Positions 1 to 5,733 are shown, counted from the stretch's first letter. The stretch: DNA of 8,152 bases from an uncultured Collinsella sp. (GCA_902465465.1 CABQNF010000035.1:1-8152); one strand, 5' to 3'. The notes: generated from the letters alone by a model not told the origin. Numbers and translations: made by a program.

Positions 1-2
1 AC

Positions 3-1265
3 AAGTACCAGAACACCGACATTCGCGGTTATGGCTACTACACCAACAACCCGCCCGCCGGCGCGTACCGCGGCTTTGGCGTTTGCCAGTCCGAGTTTGC
101 GCTCGAGAGCCTGATCGACCTGCTGGCAGAGAAGGTCGGCCTGGATCCGTGGGAGATTCGCTACCGCAACGCCATCGAGCCGGGCGAGGTTTTGCCCAAC
201 GGCCAGATTGCCGACTGCTCCACGGCGCTGAAGGAGACGCTGCTCGAGGTCAAGGATGCCTACTATGCGCATCCCGGACACGCCGGTATCGCCTGCGCCA
301 TGAAGAACGCTGGCGTGGGCGTTGGCCTGCCCGATGCCGGTCGCTGCAAGATTCGCGTCGAGGATGGCCGCGCCGTGGTCTACGCCGCCACGTCCGACAT
401 CGGCCAGGGCTGCAACACGGTCTTTTTGCAGGACGTTGCCGAGGCCTGCGGTCTGCCGCTGAGCTGCATTGCCAACGGCGAGTGCTCCACCGAGAACGCT
501 CCCGACTCCGGCACCACGTCTGGCTCGCGTCAGACGGTCGTGACCGGCGAGGCCGTGCGCGGTGCCGCCTTCCTGCTGCGCGATGCCATGCTTGACATCG
601 AGGCCGGCAAGCCCGCACCCGATACTCCCGTGAGCGCGCATGGCGACGGCGTCAAGATTGAGTACGACGACGGTCGCGCCTATCAGCTGCGCACGCAGGA
701 GCTCGTCGCCGGCCAGGGTATGCATCCTCAGGATCCCGCGGCTGCCATCAAGGCGCTCGAGGGATGCGAGTTTGGCTACGTGTACCTGGAGCCGACCGAC
801 AAGCTGGGCGCCGACGTTCCCAACCCCAAGAGCCACATCTGCTACGGGTTTGCCACGCATGTGGTCATTCTGGATGATGACGGCCGCGTGAGCGAGGTCT
901 ATGCCGCGCACGATTCCGGCAAGGTGGTCAACCCCATCTCCATCCAGGGTCAGATCGAAGGCGGCGTGCTCATGGGTATGGGCTATGCGCTTACCGAGGA
1001 CTGGCCGCTCAAGGACTGCGTACCCCAGGCAAGGTACGGTACGCTCGGGCTGTTCCGTGCGCCCGAGATTCCGAATATCCACGCCATCTACGTGGAGAAG
1101 GACGAGCTGTTGCCCGTGGCATACGGCGGCAAGGGCATCGGTGAGATCGCAACGATTCCCACGGCGCCCGCCATACAGAACGCCTATCGCGCATTCGACG
1201 GCAAGCTGCGTCCGGATCTGCCCATGGTGGATACGCCGTACAGCCGCGTTCGCAACTGCGGGTAG
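3..1265 (+). CDS. Xanthine dehydrogenase-type molybdenum hydroxylase, large subunit (3' part)
   Basis: This is the molybdopterin-binding catalytic subunit of a xanthine dehydrogenase/aldehyde oxidase family enzyme, which hydroxylates a purine or similar heterocycle in the cytoplasm. The frame is open from the left edge, so the start and the N-terminal part are missing; 420 residues remain. Visible motifs, in window-residue numbers, are GAYRGFG (20-26, cofactor contact, followed by CQSEFALE), GQG (134-136), DSGTTSGSRQT (168-178), GQIEGGVLMGMGYALTED (316-333) and GKGIGE (376-381). The glutamate of that last motif matches the catalytic base of the family. It ends at TAG 1263-1265. The style (DSGTTSGSRQT, a GIGE end rather than GEPP) resembles the bacterial selenium-dependent or XdhD-like branch, but this is a similarity judgement and the labile selenium is not encoded. 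The iron-sulfur and FAD partners are not in view. Family certain, substrate not. Confidence 0.94.
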   Translation, partial: KYQNTDIRGYGYYTNNPPAGAYRGFGVCQSEFALESLIDLLAEKVGLDPWEIRYRNAIEPGEVLPNGQIADCSTALKETLLEVKDAYYAHPGHAGIACAMKNAGVGVGLPDAGRCKIRVEDGRAVVYAATSDIGQGCNTVFLQDVAEACGLPLSCIANGECSTENAPDSGTTSGSRQTVVTGEAVRGAAFLLRDAMLDIEAGKPAPDTPVSAHGDGVKIEYDDGRAYQLRTQELVAGQGMHPQDPAAAIKALEGCEFGYVYLEPTDKLGADVPNPKSHICYGFATHVVILDDDGRVSEVYAAHDSGKVVNPISIQGQIEGGVLMGMGYALTEDWPLKDCVPQARYGTLGLFRAPEIPNIHAIYVEKDELLPVAYGGKGIGEIATIPTAPAIQNAYRAFDGKLRPDLPMVDTPYSRVRNCG

Positions 1266-1271
1266 GGTAGG

Positions 1272-1305
1272 GCGCGGACAGCCATTGCTGATGGGCTGTT
1301 CGCGC
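1272..1305 (+). other. Hairpin just after the hydroxylase stop
   Basis: GCGCGGACAGCC (1272-1283) pairs along all 12 positions with GGCTGTTCGCGC (1294-1305), with one G-U pair and a 10-nt loop. It starts 7 nt after the stop codon and is not followed by a T run, so it is more likely an mRNA 3'-end stabilising stem or part of a two-hairpin terminator region than a terminator by itself. Confidence 0.5.
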
Positions 1306-1334
1306 TCAATATCAACTGCATATGCTGCGCCTTT

Positions 1335-1370
1335 GGCCCCCGGCTCCATCGCGAGCCGGGGCCTTTTGTT
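1335..1370 (+). terminator. Intrinsic terminator of the hydroxylase gene
   Basis: GGCCCCCGGCTC (1335-1346) pairs with GAGCCGGGGCC (1353-1363), leaving one bulged C and a 6-nt loop, and is followed directly by TTTTGTTT. This is a strong rho-independent terminator about 70 nt after the hydroxylase stop codon. It separates that operon from the repeat island. Confidence 0.85.
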
Positions 1371-1387
1371 TGGAGCGCCTCCGCATG

Positions 1388-1711
1388 CGGAAACTGTGTC
1401 CCGGAATCCAGCTTCGGAACGGGATGAACTTTCCCAACGGGGCCGCATGCGGAAACTGCGTCCCGGAATCATGCCTCAGAATGGGATGCGTTTTCCGCTG
1501 GCCGGTCGTTTGGAAAGCGCATCCCAGTTTGAGTGTTTATTCCGGGATGCGGTTTCCGCTGAAGGACTCAACCGGAAAGCACGACCCGTTCCGAGACCTG
1601 ATTCCGGGACACGCTTTCCGCTAGGCCCGCCATCCGGAAAGTGCATCCCGTTTTGAGCGTCCAGGCTAGGACGCGCTTTCCGTTGGCGTGGTCGTTGGGA
1701 AAACGCGGCCC
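1388..1711. repeat. Palindrome array A (5 units plus a half unit)
   Basis: Units lie at 1388-1435, 1450-1497, 1511-1558, 1573-1620 and 1635-1682, with a lone left arm at 1697-1711. Each unit is a 15-bp arm, an 18-nt loop and a 15-bp complementary arm. Typical arms are CGGAAACTGCGTCCC and GGGATGCGTTTTCCG. Units repeat every 61-62 bp with 13-14 nt between them. The first two units read in one direction (loops like GGAATCATGCCTCAGAAT). The later ones read in the opposite direction, since their loops are reverse complements of that pattern, yet the spacing is kept through the switch. The array fills the gap between the hydroxylase terminator and the minus-strand gene and runs into the 3' end of that gene. 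Confidence 0.93.
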
Positions 1712-2754
1712 AAATAGGGGGGGGTGCGATCCGGCGATGCGTGGCCTAGCAGCTCCTGCAGGTCAACCTCGTTGAGCCATGTTGGCAGCGCGGTCTGCCG
1801 GATGCCTGCCGTCTGCAGCTTTTTGGCGAGCATTCCTGCCGAGCGGACCTCGTTCATGGTAAAGCGCAGCAGAGGGTGACCGTAGAGCGATAGATGCGCC
1901 TCGCGCTGTCGTTCGGCAACGAGTACTTCGGCGGTGGTGCGCCCGGCTAGTATGGCCTGGTCGGTATACTTGACGAACCCGTCGAGTTCTCCCAATGTGA
2001 GCTCCCGCGCCTGGCGCTTCCAGGCAAAGTCCGTTCGCATGGTCTCGGTCGAATCGAAGGGGTCCGTCAGCTTATATTGGAGCTGGTCGGGTGCAAAGCC
2101 CGTTTCGATCATGACGGCTCGAGCGACCGATTCCCCACCGCTCTCGGCACGCGCGTCAGCATATTGGAGCGTGGTGAGCGCAGTGCGCACCGCGCGACCG
2201 TTGCGAGCGCCCGCTCGTTTTTCGACTGCTCCCATCAGCTGCTCTCGCGTTAGGCCGAGCTTTGAGATCGCCGAGTCGGCAATGGGCATGCCGTCGGCAA
2301 AACCAGTTTGCAGCAGGCAATCTGTGGCCGTTTGGTTGGGCGGCGTTACCGATATGCCGGCTCTGCGTATTGCTCCGGCCGGCTCAATCTGGTGCCGCTG
2401 AATATGTGCGCCCGGACGAGCCGACGGCTTTGTCGAGCTGCAGACATGCACAACATTCAGGTGCCGCCACGAGGCCTCGAGCCCCAGCAGGCAAGCTGCC
2501 GAAAACGAGCAGAACGTCCAATCGGGATGGATGATCGCAAGGGCGCGGATAATCTCGCAATGGCGTTGCGCTCGGTTGAGTTCATCCCAGCGCGTTTTTC
2601 GCGCAAACAACCCCGACATGGGCGAGACAACCGTGCCGCCGGTGCGCCGAAGGAGCGCTTTTCGGATCGCCGTGCTCGGGGGAATCAGACAGCGCCCCTC
2701 TTGTTCGGCTTGGTTCAACAGCTGGTCGATGAGTTGGTCATTGCAATGGGTCAT
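1666..2754 (-). CDS. AbiEi-like protein with C-terminal Vsr-like nuclease fold
   Basis: A 362-residue protein of a kind common in actinobacteria, usually labelled 'type IV toxin-antitoxin AbiEi family antitoxin domain-containing'. Residues about 1-150 look like the AbiEi N-terminal winged-helix type (GGTVVSPMSGLF, then FSAACLLGL at 84-92). Residues about 205-305 resemble the DUF559/Vsr endonuclease-like fold: E208 in GGES, D242 in RTDFAW, and GELDGFVKY at 255-263, followed by LVAERQREAHLSLYGHPLLRFTM. The candidate metal-site residues E208, D242, E256 and K262 are present, so nuclease activity is possible but unproven. The start is fixed by AGGAGG at 2764-2769, 9 nt before ATG 2752-2754. No AbiEii nucleotidyltransferase follows, so it is not a standard AbiE pair. 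The last 14 or so residues are encoded by repeat array A and follow an 8-C tract, so the native C-terminus may have been replaced. Confidence 0.83.
   Translation of the reverse strand: MTHCNDQLIDQLLNQAEQEGRCLIPPSTAIRKALLRRTGGTVVSPMSGLFARKTRWDELNRAQRHCEIIRALAIIHPDWTFCSFSAACLLGLEASWRHLNVVHVCSSTKPSARPGAHIQRHQIEPAGAIRRAGISVTPPNQTATDCLLQTGFADGMPIADSAISKLGLTREQLMGAVEKRAGARNGRAVRTALTTLQYADARAESGGESVARAVMIETGFAPDQLQYKLTDPFDSTETMRTDFAWKRQARELTLGELDGFVKYTDQAILAGRTTAEVLVAERQREAHLSLYGHPLLRFTMNEVRSAGMLAKKLQTAGIRQTALPTWLNEVDLQELLGHASPDRTPPYLGRVFPTTTPTESAS
1717..1724. repeat. Eight-base G/C homopolymer inside the AbiEi-like gene
   Basis: A run of 8 G on the plus strand gives ACC CCC CCC TAT in the coding direction (residues T344-P346). 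Such tracts slip during replication, and a change of one base would alter the last 16 or so residues and move the stop codon. Confidence 0.8.
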
Positions 2755-2809
2755 GAGCTACCGCCTCCTTTTGGGTAGCAAAAACGTATCAGCTGGAACT
2801 TGCCGCTCA

Positions 2810-2831
2810 GCTGACCAAAAGCTGACCAAAA
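2810..2831. repeat. 11-bp tandem repeat upstream of the AbiEi-like gene
   Basis: GCTGACCAAAA occurs twice back to back (2810-2820 and 2821-2831), about 60 bp upstream of the AbiEi-like start codon, followed by a degenerate partial copy (TCTAACCA). One helical turn separates the copies, which suits an operator for a small DNA-binding protein, possibly the AbiEi-like winged helix itself. That role is inference. Confidence 0.45.
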
Positions 2832-3050
2832 TCTAACCATGCAGGCAGATGGCCTGGTTTTGACGTCATTTTTTGAAGCTGAATCGGTGGGCGGTAATTG
2901 GCGACCTTGAACGGTAGCGAGTTATGAAGAATGGGTAAGTTTCGGGACGTGTACTTTTTTGAAAAAGAGCATTCTATCTGCTGTTTTGTGTCTCTGGATC
3001 GCATGTTTGAAGGTCTGTGATAAGGGCGACGGATTGTCGTGTTGTATCTG
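2832..3050. other. AT-richer intergenic stretch without a credible gene
   Basis: This stretch separates the divergently transcribed AbiEi-like gene from array B. It is AT-richer than its surroundings and must hold the AbiEi-like promoter, but I see no -35/-10 pair good enough to mark. Short open frames here lack ribosome sites and recognisable content. Confidence 0.4.
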
Positions 3051-3345
3051 CGGAAACTGTGACCCGGAATTGCCGCTTGGAATGGGATGCGCTTTCCGGA
3101 ACAGCCCTCAACCGGAAACTGCGTCCCAGATTTCGGCCTCGGAGTGGGATGCCGTTTCCGGATCGGGCCTCAAGCGGAAATTGCATCCCGGAACGAGCCC
3201 TCAGAGCGGGATGAACTTTCCCAACGGGCCGCATGCGGAAACTGTGTCCCGGAATTGCCACTCAGAACGGGACGCGCTTTCCGGATGGCATGTTTGGCGG
3301 AAACTACGGCCCAGTTTTTGGCTCCAGAACGGGATACATTTTCCG
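3051..3345. repeat. Palindrome array B (5 units)
   Basis: Units lie at 3051-3098, 3113-3160, 3175-3222, 3236-3283 and 3298-3345, all in the same direction as the first two units of array A. Every unit has 15-nt arms around an exactly 18-nt loop; the period is 62, 62, 61 and 62 bp. The between-unit segments also share a loose pattern (for example GATCGGGCCTCAAG). The stretch from the right arm of unit 3 into unit 4 is almost identical to the matching part of array A (1421-1467), differing mainly by one missing G that explains the single 61-bp step. Confidence 0.93.
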
Positions 3346-3358
3346 GAACGGTCCACGT

Positions 3359-3376
3359 GCGGTGGGGCACCGCCCC
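3359..3376. other. Short GC-rich hairpin between array B and the ATPase promoter
   Basis: GCGGTG (3359-3364) pairs with CACCGC (3368-3373) around GGG; an alternative fold pairs GGGGC with GCCCC. It is followed by CCCTCTTG, too poor a tail to call a terminator with confidence. It may insulate the ATPase promoter from the array. Confidence 0.35.
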
Positions 3377-3391
3377 TCTTGCGTGCGCCGC

Positions 3392-3421
3392 TTGTCGAAT
3401 TACGTTATAGCTAGCTATATT
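3392..3421 (+). promoter_or_regulatory. Candidate ATPase promoter
   Basis: TTGTCG (3392-3397) and TATATT (3416-3421) are separated by 18 bp, placing the start of transcription in the loop of the large palindrome. A perfect TATAAT also lies at 3431-3436, and its mirror copy on the minus strand at 3419-3424, but neither has a good -35 partner. The -10 candidate lies inside an inverted repeat, so a protein bound there would block initiation. Confidence 0.45.
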
Positions 3422-3454
3422 ATAGGAAGGTATAATATAGCTAGCTATAACGTA
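3401..3454. promoter_or_regulatory. Perfect 54-bp palindrome upstream of the ATPase gene
   Basis: Positions 3401-3424 and 3431-3454 are perfect reverse complements (24 bp, no mismatch) around the 6-nt centre GGAAGG. Each arm contains its own perfect 14-bp palindrome, TATAGCTAGCTATA (3406-3419 and 3436-3449). The two inner palindromes are centred 30 bp apart, close to three helical turns. The element ends just before the ribosome site (AAGGAAGG, 3455-3462), and AGGAAGG occurs both in the palindrome centre and in the ribosome site. It fits a double operator bound by two dimers, or an mRNA stem next to the ribosome site if transcription starts upstream. Confidence 0.85.
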
Positions 3455-3470
3455 AAGGAAGGATGGCCCT

Positions 3471-4862
3471 ATGTTTATCGGAAGAACAGCGGAAATGTCC
3501 GAGCTCAATCGACTGTATGGCACGGGCTCCTTTGAGATGCCTGTGATTTACGGCCGCCGTCGCGTGGGCAAAACGCGCCTTATCACAGAGTTCATCCAAG
3601 GCAAGAGGGCTATTTACTTTCAAGCTCGTCGTACCAATGCAGAGGCAAACCTGCACGGCTTTAGCCAGGCGATACTTGCGGGTTCGGTTGGTGCTGCAGG
3701 TGTGTCGTTTCGTAGTTTTGACGAGGCGTTCGATGCGTTGGCCACCATGGCTCGCACGGAACGTTTGATTGTCGTGATTGACGAGTATCCCTATCTCGCC
3801 CAATCGAATCCCGAGATCATCTCGTTGCTGCAAGACAAGATCGATCACTTGTACAAAGAGACCAAGCTTATGCTTATCCTGTGCGGGTCGTCGCTTTCGT
3901 TTATGGAAGAGCAGGTGTTGGGCTACGAGAGTCCGCTATACGGTAGGCGTACGGCCCAGTTTAAGATCATGCCGCTCGATTTTATGACGACCCTCGGCCT
4001 GTGGCAGATCATGGGTCGCGAAGACGCTGCAGTTTGCTATGGCATGACGGGCGGCATCCCTGCATATATCGAGAAAGTCGATCCTGTCGCACCGCTCAAG
4101 GACAACATCAAACGTCTTTTTCTTACTCCTACGGGCTATCTCTTTGAGGAGCCGAGTAACCTGCTATTGCAAGAGTGCCGCAATCCCGAGCAATATGATG
4201 CGATCGTGCAAGCAATTGCTCAGGGGCGCTCGAAGATCTCGGAGATTGCGAGCTCTACGGGAATTCCTGCGAGCAACGTAAAGGGCTATGTGGATAAGCT
4301 GGCGTCGCTTGGGATTGTCGAGCGCGAGCTGCCCCTAAACGAGACGAGCAATAAGCGAGCCGTGTATCTGCTGAGCGACCAGATGTTTAGGTTCTGGTAC
4401 AAGTTTGTTCCGCAGAACATCGGGCTGATTCAAAACGATATGGCCGAGATGGCGTATAAGCGTATTGAGCCGTACGTATCGGATTACATGGGTACGGTCT
4501 TTGAGCTTATATGCAGGCAATATGTTTACGAACTCGCGCGCGCGGGCCGGCTCGATGTGGTTCCGGCGAGCGTCGGGCGCTGGTGGGGGACGGATAATCG
4601 CACGCATGCGCAGGAAGAAATCGACTTGATTGTTGACGATGGCGAGGGCACTGCGCTGTTTGCGGAGTGCAAATGGCGCAGTGAACCGGTAGGCGAGGAT
4701 GTTCTGGAAAAGCTCGTGTACCGAAGCGAGCTCTTTAGGCGGCAGCATAAAAGCTACGTGATCTTCTCGAAGCGTGGCTTTACGCAAGGATGTCAGGAAG
4801 CTGCGGCGAGCAGGGGAGATGCCAAGCTGATTTCGTTTGCCGAGATGTGCGAGCGGAGATAA
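3471..4862 (+). CDS. ATPase_2/DUF234 family STAND-like ATPase
   Basis: A 463-residue archaeal-type ATPase of the ATPase_2 plus DUF234 architecture, a full-length size for the family. Residues 1-210 form the P-loop domain: Walker A GRRRVGKT (28-35), Walker B LIVVIDEYPYL (99-109), sensor-like LILCGSS (135-141) and the family motif TGGIPAY (193-199). Residues about 235-305 resemble a winged helix (ISEIASSTGIPASNVKGYVD). The C-terminal region resembles the DUF234 PD-(D/E)XK-like fold, with EEIDLIV (382-388, D385) and FAECKW (397-402, E399 and K401), so a nuclease-type site is intact. The start is set by AAGGAAGG, 8 nt before ATG 3471. Function in this family is poorly known; these genes are often mobile or defence-associated. 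It stands alone, flanked by arrays B and C, with a 54-bp palindrome in its promoter region. Confidence 0.92.
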   Translation: MFIGRTAEMSELNRLYGTGSFEMPVIYGRRRVGKTRLITEFIQGKRAIYFQARRTNAEANLHGFSQAILAGSVGAAGVSFRSFDEAFDALATMARTERLIVVIDEYPYLAQSNPEIISLLQDKIDHLYKETKLMLILCGSSLSFMEEQVLGYESPLYGRRTAQFKIMPLDFMTTLGLWQIMGREDAAVCYGMTGGIPAYIEKVDPVAPLKDNIKRLFLTPTGYLFEEPSNLLLQECRNPEQYDAIVQAIAQGRSKISEIASSTGIPASNVKGYVDKLASLGIVERELPLNETSNKRAVYLLSDQMFRFWYKFVPQNIGLIQNDMAEMAYKRIEPYVSDYMGTVFELICRQYVYELARAGRLDVVPASVGRWWGTDNRTHAQEEIDLIVDDGEGTALFAECKWRSEPVGEDVLEKLVYRSELFRRQHKSYVIFSKRGFTQGCQEAAASRGDAKLISFAEMCERR

Positions 4863-5184
4863 CCAAGCGCGCTCTGATGTGATGCTCGGAATGGGATGCG
4901 CTTTCCTTTTGCAACCCTTGGCGGAAAGCGTGTCCCAGATTTCGGCTTCAGAATGGGATGCCGTTTCCGGATCGGCCCTCAGGCGGAAACTACGACCCGG
5001 AATTTGGCTCCAAAACGGGATACGCTTTCCCGGTGGCATCTCTAGCGGAAACTGCATCCAGGAATGAGCTCTCGGAACGGGACACGCTTTCCCATCGGGG
5101 CTTCAAACGGAAACCGTGTTCCGGAATTGAGCCTCAGGGTGGGACGCATTTTCCGGTAGAGGCCTGGGACGGAAGGCGTGTCCC
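4860..5184. repeat. Palindrome array C (4 full units plus degenerate ends)
   Basis: Full units lie at 4922-4969, 4984-5031, 5046-5093 and 5108-5155. A preceding unit keeps only its right arm (4893-4907), and its expected left arm would start exactly at the ATPase stop codon TAA (4860-4862). A final left arm lies at 5170-5184. Period 62 bp throughout, loops 18 nt, spacers 14 nt, all in the same direction as array B. Unit 4922-4969 closely matches array B unit 3113-3160, and unit 4984-5031 resembles B unit 3298-3345, so the arrays share pieces. Confidence 0.92.
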
Positions 5185-5254
5185 AGAATCCGGCTAATCC
5201 GATGGCCAGGTGGTTGAGCGAGCGGGCTCCGGGGCTCCATTACTGAAAATTCAT

Positions 5255-5283
5255 TTGTTAAACCTGGCAACCGTAGGTAGAAT
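5255..5283 (+). promoter_or_regulatory. Promoter of the candidate antisense RNA
   Basis: TTGTTA (5255-5260) and TAGAAT (5278-5283) are separated by exactly 17 bp, a good sigma-70-type promoter and the clearest in the window. No open frame with a ribosome site follows; a terminator follows about 60 bp downstream of the expected start site (near 5290), so the product is likely a small RNA. Confidence 0.65.
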
Positions 5284-5324
5284 AAAGTCGACGGCAGCCC
5301 AAGGGTGATAGCTGGGCAGCGCCG
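5281..5324 (-). terminator. Candidate terminator of the toxin mRNA
   Basis: Read on the minus strand, the stem 5324-5292 (CGGC and GCCCA paired with TGGGC and GCCG, with an internal loop) is followed by TCGACTTTATTC, a modest T-rich tail. It lies about 26 nt after the toxin stop. The same stem forms the 5' hairpin of the antisense RNA, so both transcripts would carry complementary structures. Confidence 0.4.
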
Positions 5325-5375
5325 TTACTTAGTTCAAGGGGTCAATGCCTTAACGGCGTCGACCCCTCTTCTTTT
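5290..5375 (+). ncRNA. Candidate antisense RNA antitoxin
   Basis: A short transcript of about 85 nt is predicted from the promoter at 5255-5283 and the terminator at 5337-5374. It would fold into a 5' stem (CGGC 5292-5295 and GCCCA 5297-5301 with TGGGC 5313-5317 and GCCG 5321-5324), a short linker, and the terminator stem. It runs head-on into the small basic peptide gene on the other strand, covering its last eight or nine codons and its 3' untranslated region. That geometry matches known type I systems, where a short antisense RNA pairs with the 3' end of the toxin mRNA. Expression is inferred from sequence only. Confidence 0.6.
5337..5374 (+). terminator. Intrinsic terminator of the antisense RNA
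   Basis: AGGGGTC (5337-5343) pairs with GACCCCT (5361-5367). An inner stem (5345-5349 with 5355-5359) closes a TTAAC loop, and CTTCTTTT follows. The toxin stop codon (TAA on the minus strand, 5350-5352) falls exactly in the loop. Confidence 0.75.
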
Positions 5376-5475
5376 GCTTCGTACGCTGCTTAAGTGCCTC
5401 GGAAAGTCCGATAAGCGCCGTGAGGAGCGAGACCAAAGAGGTCAGGAGCTTCACGAAATCAATCAGATCGGTCAT
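5350..5475 (-). CDS. 41-residue hydrophobic, basic-tailed peptide; candidate type I toxin
   Basis: A small peptide with a hydrophobic segment at residues 4-25 (LIDFVKLLTSLVSLLTALIG), long enough to cross or lie on the membrane, followed by a tail with nine Lys/Arg among the last 13 residues. This is the layout of small membrane-acting toxins of type I systems (holin-like, Fst-like and similar), although I do not recognise a specific family. The ATG at 5473-5475 is chosen because GGAGG (5484-5488) lies 8 nt upstream; a second ATG two codons earlier would be too close. The ribosome site is among the best in the window, which argues the peptide is real although short. Facing it is a promoter-terminator unit for an antisense RNA. 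A longer frame continues upstream on the same strand, but it overlaps the exonuclease gene and is not credible. The toxin promoter probably lies in the AT-rich stretch 5530-5600; I could not place it. Confidence 0.65.
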   Translation of the reverse strand: MTDLIDFVKLLTSLVSLLTALIGLSEALKQRTKQKKRGRRR

Positions 5476-5584
5476 GGGCATCACCTCCCGTCGCATGGAG
5501 GGCGCTGCCCGGCACATGGAACTGCCGTCAACAATAGCCAGTCTATCAAACTGCAGCCATAAATACGAATATATGTTCGATAAT

Positions 5585-5647
5585 AACAGCGATCTGACCA
5601 TCTCAAAACGCAGCTTTACGCAAGGATGCCGGGTAGCCGCGCTGGGC
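5585..5647 (+). pseudogene. Remnant of a second ATPase_2/DUF234 gene (C-terminal piece)
   Basis: This stretch aligns without gaps to 4749-4811 of the intact ATPase gene, with 46 of 63 bases identical, including 16 in a row (GCTTTACGCAAGGATG). Its translation contains SKRSFTQGCRVAA, matching SKRGFTQGCQEAA near the ATPase C-terminus. No P-loop or other part of the gene is present nearby, so this is the decayed tail of a once longer gene. It lies directly upstream of the small peptide gene, so its DNA may now serve as the promoter region of that gene. Confidence 0.65.
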
Positions 5648-5688
5648 GATTTCATGTCCGCACGAGCGCCTATCCTTACGGCAATGTA

Positions 5689-5712
5689 GCTGCCTGTGAA
5701 ACAGGCGGCAGC
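5689..5712 (+). other. Hairpin upstream of the exonuclease ribosome site
   Basis: GCTGCC (5689-5694) pairs with GGCAGC (5707-5712), with possible further pairing inside the 12-nt loop. It ends 4 nt before the ribosome site and has no T run. It could modulate translation of the exonuclease or stabilise the mRNA; no ligand-binding leader is recognisable. Confidence 0.35.
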
Positions 5713-5733
5713 TGACGGAGAAAGGCCCTCGCC

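Noticed and set aside
1272..1305. Selenocysteine insertion element for the hydroxylase
   Set aside because: There is no in-frame TGA in the visible coding region and the stem lies after the TAG stop; bacterial elements of this kind lie directly after the recoded codon.
1934..2401. Plus-strand frames opposite the AbiEi-like gene
   Set aside because: They are mirror frames of a well-supported minus-strand gene, with no recognisable content.
3051..3345. CRISPR array
   Set aside because: The periodic arrays resemble one in rhythm only. Units are diverged palindromes, the 'spacers' are 13-14 nt and share a pattern, direction switches within array A, and no cas gene is present.
2959..3414. Open frames running through array B, and similar ones in arrays A and C
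   Set aside because: The 61-62 bp period is not a multiple of three, so these are chance open frames in repeated, GC-rich sequence; they have no consistent repeat protein and no ribosome sites.
1666..4862. AbiE-type toxin-antitoxin pair formed by the AbiEi-like protein and the ATPase
   Set aside because: The two genes are divergent and about 700 bp apart, and the ATPase is not an AbiEii nucleotidyltransferase. No shared operon or overlap supports pairing.
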